In this document: positions 24,160 to 34,070 of the stretch, in pieces | Position numbering within the stretch: position 1 is the first letter of the stretch | How the letters are laid out: every line of letters begins with the position of its first letter | Assembly (NCBI RefSeq): GCF_034059295.1 | Contig: NZ_CP139141.1 | Coordinates: 3,207,001 to 3,271,000 of the forward strand | Source: Pseudomonas sp. HR96 | Lineage (GTDB): Bacteria > Pseudomonadota > Gammaproteobacteria > Pseudomonadales > Pseudomonadaceae | Direction of reading: 5' to 3' | Length of the DNA: 64,000 nucleotides | Notes under the pieces: model-generated | The model's database searches: none | What the model was told of the DNA's origin: nothing | Seen by the model: only the letters and a program-made list of their open reading frames with translations | Program-made: the position numbers and the translations under genes

Positions 24160-25427
24160 TGCACCCGTTCTTCAGTAATCGTATGCTTATCGGAAAATGG
24201 CCAGGAGCGAACAAAGTAGCGCTCGGCGAAATGGGTGGGCATGATCTCGCCCTCTTTGACGTGGCGGATGACCTCGGAGTGAAGCATCCCGCGCGCTTCA
24301 TGGGGCAGCCACATGGCTTTCCAGTACCCGGTCTGCGGGCAGACCTGTCCGCTGAAGCAACCTTTGACTGGAAACTTCGACTGGTCGAAGCCGGCAGCGC
24401 CGGGCATGGGTCTGCCGGTGGCGGGTTCGAGCTTCTTCTCGTCGGCGAGCCGTTTGATCAGTGCTTCGCTGGGTTTCTCCGGTGGGATGTTGGCGAGGCG
24501 TTCTTCCAGCCATTGGAGTTTGCCGTCCCATTCAGGCAGGGGCGCTGGAGGGAGCGGGACGATTTCGTTGATTTCGGGGACTTTAGGGTTCGCATAAGAG
24601 TACCTAGCGAGAATGCGCCAGATTTTCGTATACCGCTCAACCCGCTCTAGATCTTCTTTCTGGCCTAAATATTTGAGATCGTTGGTTTCGAGCGGCCCGC
24701 TGAATCCATTTTTAAGCAACCAGGCAGACAGCTCAGTGCCGGCGGCAACGCCCATCTGAAACGCAACCACTGCGTCGGCGTATTGTTTATGAATTGATAG
24801 CTTTATACCTAATGAGGTGGCAGCGTCGCCATGCCCCTGTTCCGCAGCACAACGATACATGTCATTGGCGATCAATGGGGCCATATTAACGGGGTCTAAT
24901 TTATCCGCTATGTAATCCTGTCCCCGCGCACTGCCTTCGTCAGCGGACTTTCGAAAATAACGCAATGCCATCTCGGGATCACGTGCCAATCCGGCTGATC
25001 CTTGCTGCAAGAACATGCCGACGAAGTAATATCCAGTGGCGACACCCGCAGCGATCAGTTCCTGGGACAAGCGCAAGTGATCGCGTCCATGCAGTATGAA
25101 GTAGCCACGCATAGCGCCCGACTGCAGGTTCATATTGGCCTTGTAATGACGATGCTCGGCCGCAATGCGATACAATCGTTCGATCTCTGCATCGATCTTT
25201 TTATCCTGCTTTAGCAAGTTGTTTTTCTGTAGCCAGCGGGCATATTTGAACAGAAGATCAACCTCCGCATCAGGCTCAGGAATTTTTTCATGAGCACAAG
25301 TGAAAGCAAGGTTGATTTTCATTTCTGAAAGGCGATCCATAGTAAACTCTTTTTTATTATTCAGCGCATGGGTATTGCTGTCACATGCTGTGACAGCGAG
25401 GACAATCAGAAGGACGGATTTTTTCAT
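24141..25427 (-). CDS. Sel1-repeat lipoprotein 2, probable phospholipase immunity protein (Tli5-like)
   Basis: A 428-residue paralogue of the protein at 22271. The signal MKKSVLLIVLAVTACDS gives a lipobox Cys followed by Asp. Sel1-like helices include YRIAAEHRHYKANMNL, FRKSADEGSARGQDYIADKL and CAAEQGHGDAATSLG. The N-terminal two thirds diverge substantially from lipoprotein 1, while the last 146 residues are nearly identical. Its ATG shares a base with the phospholipase stop (TGATG), so the toxin and its presumed antidote are coupled. A longer start at 25442 would lie inside the phospholipase gene and spoil the signal peptide. Confidence 0.78.
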   Translation of the reverse strand: MKKSVLLIVLAVTACDSNTHALNNKKEFTMDRLSEMKINLAFTCAHEKIPEPDAEVDLLFKYARWLQKNNLLKQDKKIDAEIERLYRIAAEHRHYKANMNLQSGAMRGYFILHGRDHLRLSQELIAAGVATGYYFVGMFLQQGSAGLARDPEMALRYFRKSADEGSARGQDYIADKLDPVNMAPLIANDMYRCAAEQGHGDAATSLGIKLSIHKQYADAVVAFQMGVAAGTELSAWLLKNGFSGPLETNDLKYLGQKEDLERVERYTKIWRILARYSYANPKVPEINEIVPLPPAPLPEWDGKLQWLEERLANIPPEKPSEALIKRLADEKKLEPATGRPMPGAAGFDQSKFPVKGCFSGQVCPQTGYWKAMWLPHEARGMLHSEVIRHVKEGEIMPTHFAERYFVRSWPFSDKHTITEERVHWGLLG

Positions 25428-27178
25428 CAATCCCAAGTCCAAACGGTTGCGTTATCATAGTGAAATTCCACCAATGACTCCGATGGAGCACTCCGCTCCT
25501 TCATAAGCTTATTATTCCTCTTCATAATCTCCTCCCAAGCTATGAACGTCTCTTCAATATCATCCCCCGCCCCCTCCTCCCCCGCATGCAGCTTCCACAA
25601 TCTGCGCCGCAACTCCGTCGTCACACTTACCCACTCATGCGCAATATTCAGCTCACTGTCGACCTGCATACTTCGGGTGTTGATATTCGCGGAGCCGTGC
25701 GTCGTGAACACGTCATTGACGATCATCAACTTGGAATGGATATACACGGGCATCCATGGCTGCCCGGCAGGTGAATCCTTGGCTACCAGGGAACACACAT
25801 GCACTTTCAGCCCGGGAACATCCTCCATCTCGATATGGCTGTTTTGTATTTCCTTGGTTTTCTTCGCCAGTTCTTCCGCGGACAACTGCTGTTTCCCAAG
25901 CTGCTCGATGCGCCGCAACTTGGTGAGTTCGGGGATGGTATCCGCCCGGCCCAGTGCTTCGAGCATCCGCTGAGTGTTTACGGTGCCTTTGCCAATGCCG
26001 TCATCAGTGGCGTTGGTGACCACGAACAAGTGCAGGGCGCCGTGCAGGCCCGGGTCCCGACCGGCCCGGGTCTGGTCCGCCGCGGCTTTCTTGATGGCCT
26101 CGGCAAGCGGAGGCCAGCGAAAGTACTGGTTTTCGATATAGATGAACTGGGTGGCATTGTTCACCGCTTGCAGGTACGCCTGCTCGATATCCCGGGCGCC
26201 CTCCTGTACCTGAGTGCGCAGCAACTGAGCCATCTGCAGCTTACCTGGAGCACACTTCAGTTGGCTGGCCAGGGCTTCCACCGGACGCTTCTGCAACAGG
26301 TCTTCGCCGGTTTCCTTTTTCCAGGCCTGGGCGAAGTTGTGGTGCAGATGCTCCAGTATCGGCCCGGTGATCTTGCTCGAGATATCCTGGCGCGGCGTAA
26401 AGCCGCGCGCCCCGCCGTTGGGTTCAGGCCAGTCATATGTACTGCGATTGAGCGCCGAGTGCGCATCGGTATCCCAGTACTCGTCGAGCATGTTGTGACC
26501 CATTACAAAGCCAACGGCGCGCTCGGGATCTTCATAATCGACCAGCACGCTTTTCTGATGGTGGGTGGCGGTGGACATCAATGTATTGAGCATGGCAGCG
26601 CTGATTTCGGTGTCATGTGCTTCACGCCCGACCTCCCAGCCGATCTTCAGTCGCTCCAGCGCGTTGAAACCACGACTGACGAACAACGGCGTATTGCCCC
26701 CAAGGCGGTAAGCGGCTTTGTCATCCTTTACGGCATGGTTGAAGAACCATAGGCGATCATATTCATGTTGCTGGCGGGTGCTGTTTTGCAGCGCTCGACC
26801 GAACAGGTTGGGGAATTTGCCCGGTAGATTGGCTTCTCCCGCGAAGCCCGCCGTGTTCAGGAACATCTCCCAGCCCAGCACCCGCACCCGAACGCCCGCG
26901 GCGGCTTTGCTGCGTAACAACTCGCCTATGCTCGGCGCCCGATAGTCGCGAATGAAGAACATCGACGGCTGGAATCCCCAGCAGATGATGTCCACACTCT
27001 TGGTGGCTGCGGCGATGGCCAGATGCACGGCCCTGAAGGTTTCCTCACCGTTGACCAGGGCCTGGTAAGTACATAGGGCGGGGTTGTATTCAGTGCGCTG
27101 GATGTACCAGGGTGCCGTGCAATACGCCACGTTGGTTTCGCTGAGGACGGCGGGTACGACGATGTCTTCTTGTCTCAT
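25427..27178 (-). CDS. Phospholipase D family protein, probable T6SS effector (Tle5-like)
   Basis: A 583-residue PLD-superfamily protein without signal peptide. The first HKD motif is H-Q-K-S-V-L-V-D (His207, Lys209, Asp214). The second is H-S-K-L-M-I-V-N-D (His481, Lys483), where the usual Asp is Asn488 with Asp489 next, followed by the conserved GSANINTRSM. The N-terminal TFRAVHLAIAAATKSVDIICWGFQP is typical of Tle5 enzymes, which hydrolyse phosphatidylethanolamine after delivery into a rival. No VgrG, PAAR or secretion gene is in the window, so delivery is inferred. AAGGAG precedes the ATG. Lower GC than its neighbours suggests acquisition. Confidence 0.83.
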   Translation of the reverse strand: MRQEDIVVPAVLSETNVAYCTAPWYIQRTEYNPALCTYQALVNGEETFRAVHLAIAAATKSVDIICWGFQPSMFFIRDYRAPSIGELLRSKAAAGVRVRVLGWEMFLNTAGFAGEANLPGKFPNLFGRALQNSTRQQHEYDRLWFFNHAVKDDKAAYRLGGNTPLFVSRGFNALERLKIGWEVGREAHDTEISAAMLNTLMSTATHHQKSVLVDYEDPERAVGFVMGHNMLDEYWDTDAHSALNRSTYDWPEPNGGARGFTPRQDISSKITGPILEHLHHNFAQAWKKETGEDLLQKRPVEALASQLKCAPGKLQMAQLLRTQVQEGARDIEQAYLQAVNNATQFIYIENQYFRWPPLAEAIKKAAADQTRAGRDPGLHGALHLFVVTNATDDGIGKGTVNTQRMLEALGRADTIPELTKLRRIEQLGKQQLSAEELAKKTKEIQNSHIEMEDVPGLKVHVCSLVAKDSPAGQPWMPVYIHSKLMIVNDVFTTHGSANINTRSMQVDSELNIAHEWVSVTTELRRRLWKLHAGEEGAGDDIEETFIAWEEIMKRNNKLMKERSAPSESLVEFHYDNATVWTWD

Positions 27179-27675
27179 GACTCCACTCCTTGCAGGTCTT
27201 TTCGCCTTGCGGTGCGGTGATGTACCGCACGCAGTGGTTGGCGGGTTCAGCTGTCTGAGCGGCTGGCATGTAAGCCTGGCGCTGGTGGGTTATATAGGGA
27301 CGTGCGCAAGCCGACCCCGCCAGGCCAGTCCATACGCTAGTGAGTGTTTGCGGTAGCGCTTAGCCCGTGGCCAGGCGCGCTACAGGAGGTGTGGCGCGGT
27401 GGGATCGCAGCCGCAAGCAGGCGGGAATACTCATGTGAAGCTCCTTGTCGATTTTCTTGTAAGTCGCCCCATTCAATAGGCGATCGTCTTAAAGCCGGGG
27501 TGAAGCGAGGGGATGGAGTGTACGCTCGGCTGGCGCCAAAAATGTGTCGGGAGTTGTAACAGAGGGGGGTAATTTTTCTGATTTACATACACATTCATAC
27601 CTTGCGGATCAGCGCCGCCCGCATCGAACACCCAGCCCTGCCGCCGGTCGAAGCTCCTGACCTCAAGGAGCGCCC
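27179..27675. other. Intergenic region between phospholipase and MFS genes; possible 24-codon ORF
   Basis: No recognised gene. On the minus strand an ATG at 27434, preceded by AAGGAG with good spacing, opens a 24-codon frame ending at 27360 (begins M-S-I-P-A-C-L-R-L-R). It could be a leader peptide for the phospholipase transcript or a decayed gene start, but nothing independent supports it. Promoters for the divergent flanking genes must lie here; none was clear. Confidence 0.3.
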
Positions 27676-28866
27676 ATGACCCAAGCACCGAGCCACGCCC
27701 GCCGCGACACCTTGCTGATTGCCCTGGCCTTTCTGGTGGTGATGATCGGCACCACTCTGCCCACTCCTCTTTATTCGCTCTACGAGCAGCGCCTGGATTT
27801 CGGGCCGACCTGGCTGACGTTGATTTTTTCCATCTATGCCGGCGGGGTGATCGCCGCGCTGGTGATTGCCGGGGGTTGGTCCGACCAGCTCGGGAGGCGA
27901 CCGATGATGTTCGCCGCCATCGCCATGTCGGCGATCAGCGCGGTGCTGTTTCTGAGTTGGCAATCGATTCCGGGGCTGTTCGCCGGGCGGCTGTTTTCAG
28001 GTTTCTCGGCGGGCATCATGACCGGCACTGGCACGGTGGCGGTGATCGAGCTGGCACCCAGGACCTGGCGCGGCGCCGCAACACTGCTGGCCACCGGCGC
28101 CAACATGCTCGGCCTGGGCCTAGGGCCGCTGTTGGCGGGGCTAGGCTCACAATACCTGCCGTGGCCGTTGCAGTTGCCCTATGCCGCACACCTGTTGCTG
28201 CTCGCCGTGGCAGCGCTGTGCGTCAGCATTGCCCGCGAGAGCGCTCAGCGCCCGCCGGCGCCCAGGCTGCGCGTGCAACGGCCCGGGATCCCTGTTCAGG
28301 TGCGCCCCGTGTTCGTGCCGGCCTGCATCGCCGGGCTGGCCGGTTTCAGCGTCGCCGGCTTGTTCACCTCGATGGTGCCGTCGATCATGGGCCAGCTCAT
28401 GGCGCAGCACGCCGGCGCTGCCATCGGCGCGGTGATCTGCACATTCTTCATTGCCTCCACTGCCGGCCAGGCCTTGATGAAATGGCTGCCGCCGCAGCAG
28501 CACATGAACCTTGGCTGCGCCGCGCTGATGCTCGGTATGCTCGCCTTTGGCGCCAGCATCGCCAGCCAGCAAGTGACCTTGCTACTGGTCGGTGCAGTGG
28601 TTTCCGGGCTCGGCCAGGGCGTCGCCTTTCGAGCCGGCATGGCTGCGGTCAGCGCCGCGACGCCGACCGAGCAAAAGGCAGCCGTGACCTCGGCGCTGTT
28701 CATCGTGTTTTACATATCCATGTCGGTACCGGTGATCGCCGTCGGCGTCAGCGTGCCCGGTTTCGGCCTGAGCCACGTCGGCGAATTCTTCGCCGGCCTG
28801 GTCGCCCTGGTGGCGCTCGCGGCGCTGCTGAGCATGCGCCGGGTGCAGGCACGCAGGGCCGGTTGA
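27676..28866 (+). CDS. Major facilitator superfamily transporter
   Basis: A 396-residue, roughly 12-helix inner-membrane transporter. Motif A after helix 2 reads G-G-W-S-D-Q-L-G-R-R-P-M, and the first helix is LLIALAFLVVMIGTTLPTPLYSLY. It resembles drug/sugar exporters of the YbjJ/AraJ-like MFS group, but the substrate cannot be read from sequence. AAGGAG lies eight bases before the ATG. No regulator is adjacent. Confidence 0.87.
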   Translation: MTQAPSHARRDTLLIALAFLVVMIGTTLPTPLYSLYEQRLDFGPTWLTLIFSIYAGGVIAALVIAGGWSDQLGRRPMMFAAIAMSAISAVLFLSWQSIPGLFAGRLFSGFSAGIMTGTGTVAVIELAPRTWRGAATLLATGANMLGLGLGPLLAGLGSQYLPWPLQLPYAAHLLLLAVAALCVSIARESAQRPPAPRLRVQRPGIPVQVRPVFVPACIAGLAGFSVAGLFTSMVPSIMGQLMAQHAGAAIGAVICTFFIASTAGQALMKWLPPQQHMNLGCAALMLGMLAFGASIASQQVTLLLVGAVVSGLGQGVAFRAGMAAVSAATPTEQKAAVTSALFIVFYISMSVPVIAVGVSVPGFGLSHVGEFFAGLVALVALAALLSMRRVQARRAG

Positions 28867-28953
28867 CCGGGCGGGCGCAGACAAAGCCGGGGGTTTGCTC
28901 CTATGCTGCACAGGTCTGCATCCGCACAGACAAAAACTTTCTGGAAGCTGCCA

Positions 28954-29733
28954 ATGGGATGTCGGACCAACCAGTCACCTGTCAATACCAGAGGCTGGCG
29001 CCTGCCCGGCGCCGCTGCACTACTGCTCGTCCTGCTCACCGGGCACGCAGCTTCAGCGCCGCGGCTGCTGGAGCTGTACCTGCCCGAAGCGCCGCCGTTG
29101 ACCATGCAAGGCCCGATGGGTGTGACCGGCATCGTCGGCGAGGTCACGGTCAAGGCCGCGCAACTGGCCGGCGTCGACCTCAAGCCAAAGAGCCTGCCCT
29201 GGGCGCGAGCCCAGCGCATCGTGCAAAAAGGCCAGGACCTGCTGATCATCCCGTTGTCGCGCACCCCCGACCGCGAAGACGCCTACACCTGGATTGCCCC
29301 GGTGATCAGCATGGATCGGGCCTTCTTCAGCCTCGACAAGCGCGTCGAGAGCTTCCAGCAAGCGCGCAGTACCTACGCCCGCATCGCCGTCGGCATGGGC
29401 AGCGCCCAGGAGCGCAAGCTGCGTGACGAAGGCTTCAGCGACGAGCAGATCCACCCGCTGAAAATCGGCGAGAACCCGGCGCAGCTGTTGCTGCTCGGCC
29501 GCGTCGACGCCTGGTTCAATGGCGTGCCCGAGAGCCAGTACATCTGGCGCCAGGTCTCGGCACAGCCGTTGCTGATGAGCCCGGCGCTGATGCGCTCGGA
29601 CCTCTACCTGGCGTGTTCGAAAGACTGCCAGCCCGAGCTGGTCGAGCGCCTGCGCGCCGCCGTGCAGCAGCTGCGCAAAGACGGCACGCTGCAGCGCATC
29701 GTCGAGGCGTACCAGCTGCCAGCTGGGCAATAG
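28954..29733 (+). CDS. Periplasmic amino-acid-type substrate-binding protein
   Basis: A 259-residue SBP_bac_3-like protein with signal GWRLPGAAALLLVLLTGHAASA. The mature part begins LLELYLPEAPPLTMQGPMGVTGI and includes RAQRIVQKGQDLLIIPLSRTPDRE, then VDAWFNGVPESQYIW. It ends LRKDGTLQRIVEAYQLP, the usual closing helix of this family. The start at 28954 is selected over 28903 because GGAAG lies seven bases upstream. No permease is adjacent; many pseudomonads encode such orphan proteins. Ligand unknown. Confidence 0.78.
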   Translation: MGCRTNQSPVNTRGWRLPGAAALLLVLLTGHAASAPRLLELYLPEAPPLTMQGPMGVTGIVGEVTVKAAQLAGVDLKPKSLPWARAQRIVQKGQDLLIIPLSRTPDREDAYTWIAPVISMDRAFFSLDKRVESFQQARSTYARIAVGMGSAQERKLRDEGFSDEQIHPLKIGENPAQLLLLGRVDAWFNGVPESQYIWRQVSAQPLLMSPALMRSDLYLACSKDCQPELVERLRAAVQQLRKDGTLQRIVEAYQLPAGQ

Positions 29734-29745
29734 GGCCGGCTTGAA

Positions 29746-30780
29746 TCAAGGACACTGATTGGGCTTGTCGACCCACTTCGACAGCACCGCCCACTGCGGA
29801 CGCGGCTTACCGTCGATGGGTTCGATGGCTACCGGGTCCTTGTCCCACCAGGGCCCGGCCGCCCAATAGGCCAGCGGCACGCACTGCTCGTGCAGGTAGG
29901 CCAGCAGGTTGTCCATGGCCATCAACCAGCGCGGGTCGTTGTCCGGCACGCCGAACTCACCGATCTGCCCATGCTTGTGGTTGGCCTTGAGCCATTCGAT
30001 GAAAGGCTTGACGCGATTGACCCCCAGCATCGGATCGAAGTTGCCGCTGATAGGTTTCTTGTAGGCACCGCTGCTGCCTTCATCCAGATAGAGATGCGCG
30101 GAATACACCAGGTTGTCGGCCGGGTCTTTCAGGTCCAGCAGGTCGGCGTTGATGGTTGGAAACATCGCCGTGTTGGAAAACGAACGACCCTCAACGTAGA
30201 TCGGCTTGCTTTTGTCGAAGCTGCGCACCCCGTCGATGCCCGCCTGGGCGTTGTCCCGCCAGTGCTGGTCGGCGTCGCCGTACGGTTCGTTCATCAGGTC
30301 ATAGCCGTGGGTCGCCGGGTTGTGGCTCCAGCGCTTGGCCACCCGCTTCATCAAGTCTTCATAGGCTGAAGTCGGCACTTCATCGGTGCCGATGATTTTG
30401 CCGTAGTAACGACCGTAGTTGTGGATGTCGATGATCACACCCATGTTGCGCTCGGCCGCCTGGTCGAGGAATTCATCGATGCGCTCGGCGTAGGCGTCGG
30501 CGAAATCGCCCATCAGGGTCGGCTGCAGCCGCTCCCAGAGAATCGAGAAGCGGATCACGCGGATGCCGCCCTGCTGCCATTTATCCAGATAGAGCGCGTT
30601 GGGAAACACATAGTGCTTGCCCTCGATGCCCGGCAGGGCGCTGCCGCCCCAGCCGGCGGCGGCGACGTTGAGGTGCACCAGTGGCGCCCCGCCGCCGTCG
30701 CTCGGCGGTTGCGCGGCGTGGGCCAGCGACAGCGTCAAGCCCAGGGTGGCGGCGCTGAGTGCTCGTACAAGGTTGTTCAT
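29746..30780 (-). CDS. Secreted glycoside hydrolase family 5 (cellulase-like)
   Basis: A 344-residue GH5 TIM-barrel enzyme with signal peptide ending A-H-A-A. The acid/base Glu lies in Y-D-L-M-N-E-P-Y-G (about 165), and the nucleophile Glu in Q-I-G-E-F-G-V-P (about 275). VIRFSILWERLQP near strand 2 and IIDIHNYGRYYG near strand 3 are also typical. The likely substrate is a beta-1,4-glucan or similar polysaccharide; specificity is not determinable. The start may be the ATG at 30780 or a TTG one codon earlier that is better spaced from AGGA. It stands alone. Confidence 0.88.
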   Translation of the reverse strand: MNNLVRALSAATLGLTLSLAHAAQPPSDGGGAPLVHLNVAAAGWGGSALPGIEGKHYVFPNALYLDKWQQGGIRVIRFSILWERLQPTLMGDFADAYAERIDEFLDQAAERNMGVIIDIHNYGRYYGKIIGTDEVPTSAYEDLMKRVAKRWSHNPATHGYDLMNEPYGDADQHWRDNAQAGIDGVRSFDKSKPIYVEGRSFSNTAMFPTINADLLDLKDPADNLVYSAHLYLDEGSSGAYKKPISGNFDPMLGVNRVKPFIEWLKANHKHGQIGEFGVPDNDPRWLMAMDNLLAYLHEQCVPLAYWAAGPWWDKDPVAIEPIDGKPRPQWAVLSKWVDKPNQCP

Positions 30781-30860
30781 CAATGGCTGTTCCTGAGGGA
30801 GTCAGTGGCAGCCATGAGACGGCCAAGGGGCCTTGCGGTTCCCCGACGGCCGCTGGCGGT

Positions 30861-31154
30861 CTACAACTTGAACTGTGCGACCTGAGCGTCCAGGTCCCTG
30901 GCCAGTTGCGCGATGGTGGCGGCGCTGCGCGAAGCGGCGCTGATACCCTGGCTGCTGCTCTGGGCCATCTGCGCGCTGCTGTCGATGCGCAGGTCGAGCC
31001 GCCCGGCGGCGATCTGCCGGGCCGCTTCGACCGCCAGGTCCAGGCGTTGGCGAATGGACGAGGACAGCGTGACGCCAATCAGTACGCAGATGATCAGAAT
31101 GATGATGCCGAAACCGGCGCCCAGTTTTTGCGCAATGCCAAGCCTTGCCAACAT
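30861..31154 (-). pseudogene. Miniaturised methyl-accepting chemotaxis protein (internal deletions)
   Basis: A 97-residue in-frame remnant. It begins as a typical Pseudomonas chemoreceptor (MLARLGIAQKLGAGFGIIILI, first membrane helix). It then passes to a HAMP-like LDLAVEAARQIAAGRLDLRI and ends with the normal MCP tail, RSAATIAQLARDLDAQVAQFKL. The periplasmic ligand domain, second membrane helix and the signalling hairpin that contacts CheA/CheW are gone. At least two deletions are needed. AAGGAGG still precedes the ATG at 31154. A short membrane-anchored product could be made but cannot signal normally. Confidence 0.75.
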
Positions 31155-31267
31155 CAGGTCGTCCTCCTTATGCCGCGCCAAAGGCACGGCAACCCAGGTT
31201 GAACGGTGAGTCTAGTTGGCCTGGCGGCAAAGGCCGCCGCCCTCGGACCGCAGGCAGGTACAGGGCC

Positions 31268-31990
31268 TCAGCCCCACAAAGTGCGGCCGAAAAAGGTCAG
31301 CGCGCGGTCCCAGGCCAACTGGGCCCAGACCGCGTCGTACTGGGTGCCGGCGATCCGCCCCGGGCCGACGGCGGTTTCGTTGGTGAAGGCATGGTGCGCC
31401 AGGTAGCGGTGGGATTCGAGGCGCACGCCCCCGGCGCTGAATTTCTCCTCCAGCTGGTCGACCGTGGCGATGGGAAAGAACTCGTCCTGGATCGCCCAGT
31501 GGGCCTGCACCGGTGCCTTGATGGCCGCCGGGTCCAGGTATTCCAGCGGCGGCATGCCGTAGAACACTACCCCGGCAGCGACTTCGGGGATGAAATTGAG
31601 CGCCAGCAAGGTCAGCGCGCCGCCCATGCAAAAGCCGGTGACGCCGACGTGGCGGGCGTGTTGCTTGAGGTAGAGCACGGCGCCGCGAATGTCCTGGTTG
31701 GCCGCATCGGCGAAGTCCAGGCCGCTCATCAGGTGGTGCGCCTCTTCTTCTTCCACGGTGGTGGCGCCGCGAAACAGGTCCGGCACCAGCACGAGGTAAC
31801 CGGCGCTGGCCAGGCGGTCGGCAACCCCGAGAATCTGCGGGTTGAGCCCCCACCACTCCTGAATCACCACGATCGCTGGAGCCCCCTCGGGCCTGGCGGG
31901 CGTGGCCAGGTAGCCGTTGACCGACTTGCCGTCGGGGCGCTGGTAGGTGACGGTGCTGCCGGCGGGGGTATGGGGCTGGGCTTGGGTCAT
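31268..31990 (-). CDS. Dienelactone hydrolase family protein
   Basis: A 240-residue cytosolic alpha/beta hydrolase with a Cys nucleophile in V-T-G-F-C-M-G-G (Cys121). IVVIQEWWGLNPQI lies in the N-terminal core, and the catalytic His in LAHHAFTNET. Known members hydrolyse dienelactone to maleylacetate, but many are general esterases. The ATG at 31990 follows AGGAA; an upstream extension is open but not family-like. There are no chlorocatechol genes nearby, so an esterase role is as likely. Confidence 0.85.
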   Translation of the reverse strand: MTQAQPHTPAGSTVTYQRPDGKSVNGYLATPARPEGAPAIVVIQEWWGLNPQILGVADRLASAGYLVLVPDLFRGATTVEEEEAHHLMSGLDFADAANQDIRGAVLYLKQHARHVGVTGFCMGGALTLLALNFIPEVAAGVVFYGMPPLEYLDPAAIKAPVQAHWAIQDEFFPIATVDQLEEKFSAGGVRLESHRYLAHHAFTNETAVGPGRIAGTQYDAVWAQLAWDRALTFFGRTLWG

Positions 31991-32105
31991 GGTGGATTCC
32001 TGATGGAGGGTTGGGCGTGATGACAGGCTAGCAGGCGCCCGGGTGTGCGTCCGAGGATTTGCGGGTGGCGGCCCTGACGCGCTTTGATACAGCCACTCGC
32101 TTGAC

Positions 32106-32124
32106 GTGGTATTCAAGTGGTATT
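32106..32124 (+). promoter_or_regulatory. Candidate operator of the nag operon (direct repeat)
   Basis: GTGGTATT occurs at 32106-32113 and again at 32117-32124, an 11-base period that places both on one DNA face. TGGTAT is a core of known GntR/HutC-type NagR and YvoA sites. It lies 54 bases upstream of the regulator ATG, consistent with autoregulation. Confidence 0.5.
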
Positions 32125-32177
32125 ACTTTCAATCCGCATAACCAAACCAATAAAGCACCACTTGGACGGCCACCCCG

Positions 32178-32909
32178 ATGAATTCGCTCATCAATCTGCG
32201 CCCCGACGAAACCCAGGCCACGCCGCTGTACCTGCAGCTGGCGCGCAATCTGGAGGCGGCCATCCACGCCGGCCAGTGGAAGGCCGACCAGGCGCTGCCC
32301 TCCGAGCGCAGCCTGAGCGAAGACCTCAAGGTGTCGCGGGTCACCGCCCGCAAGGCGCTCGAGGTGCTCGAGCAGCAAGGCCTGATCCGCCGCCACCAGG
32401 GCTCCGGCACCTTCATCACGCCACGTCTGGAGCAGCCACTGTCGCGCCTGTCCAGCTTCAGCGAGATGCTCCGGTCCAAGGGCTTCACCTCCGGCTCGCA
32501 GTGGCTGCGCCGGGAAATTGCCCTGCCCAGCCACGAAGAGTTGATCCGCCTGAGCCTGTCGCCCACCGAACAGGTCGCCCGGCTCGAACGCCTGCGCATG
32601 GCCGACGGCATTGTCATGGCGGTGGAGTTCAGCACCCTGCCCGCCGCCCTGCTGCCCGACCCCCAGGCCATTGGCGACTCGCTCTACGCCCACCTCGACG
32701 CCATCGGCCGGCCTGTGGTGCGGGCGCTGCAACATATTCGCGCGATCAATGCCAGCGCCGAGATGGCCGCTCTGGTGGGCATTGCAGCGGGCACCGCAAT
32801 GCTGCGCATGACCCGTATCGGCTACCTGGCCGACAAGACCGCCATTGAACTGACCGACACCTACTGCCGCGACGACTACTACGACTTCGTCGCCGAACTG
32901 CGCCGCTGA
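32178..32909 (+). CDS. nagR: GntR/HutC-family regulator of N-acetylglucosamine use
   Basis: A 243-residue protein with an N-terminal winged helix (PLYLQLARNLEAAIHAGQWKADQ, LPSERSLSEDLKVSRVTARKAL) and a UTRA effector domain (FSEMLRSKGFTSGSQWL to ELTDTYCRDDYYDFVAELRR). Relatives NagR/NagQ and YvoA respond to GlcN6P or GlcNAc6P. It is the first gene of a five-gene set (nagR-nagA-deaminase-nagF-nagE) and probably controls that set. In pseudomonads the gene is also called nagQ. Confidence 0.88.
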   Translation: MNSLINLRPDETQATPLYLQLARNLEAAIHAGQWKADQALPSERSLSEDLKVSRVTARKALEVLEQQGLIRRHQGSGTFITPRLEQPLSRLSSFSEMLRSKGFTSGSQWLRREIALPSHEELIRLSLSPTEQVARLERLRMADGIVMAVEFSTLPAALLPDPQAIGDSLYAHLDAIGRPVVRALQHIRAINASAEMAALVGIAAGTAMLRMTRIGYLADKTAIELTDTYCRDDYYDFVAELRR

Positions 32910-32972
32910 AGGCGCCTGTCCACGATCCGCACCGCCCTGCGCCAGGCCGCCGGGCACCACCAGGGAGTCCGC

Positions 32973-34059
<1,087 letters not shown>

Positions 34060-34070
<11 letters not shown>

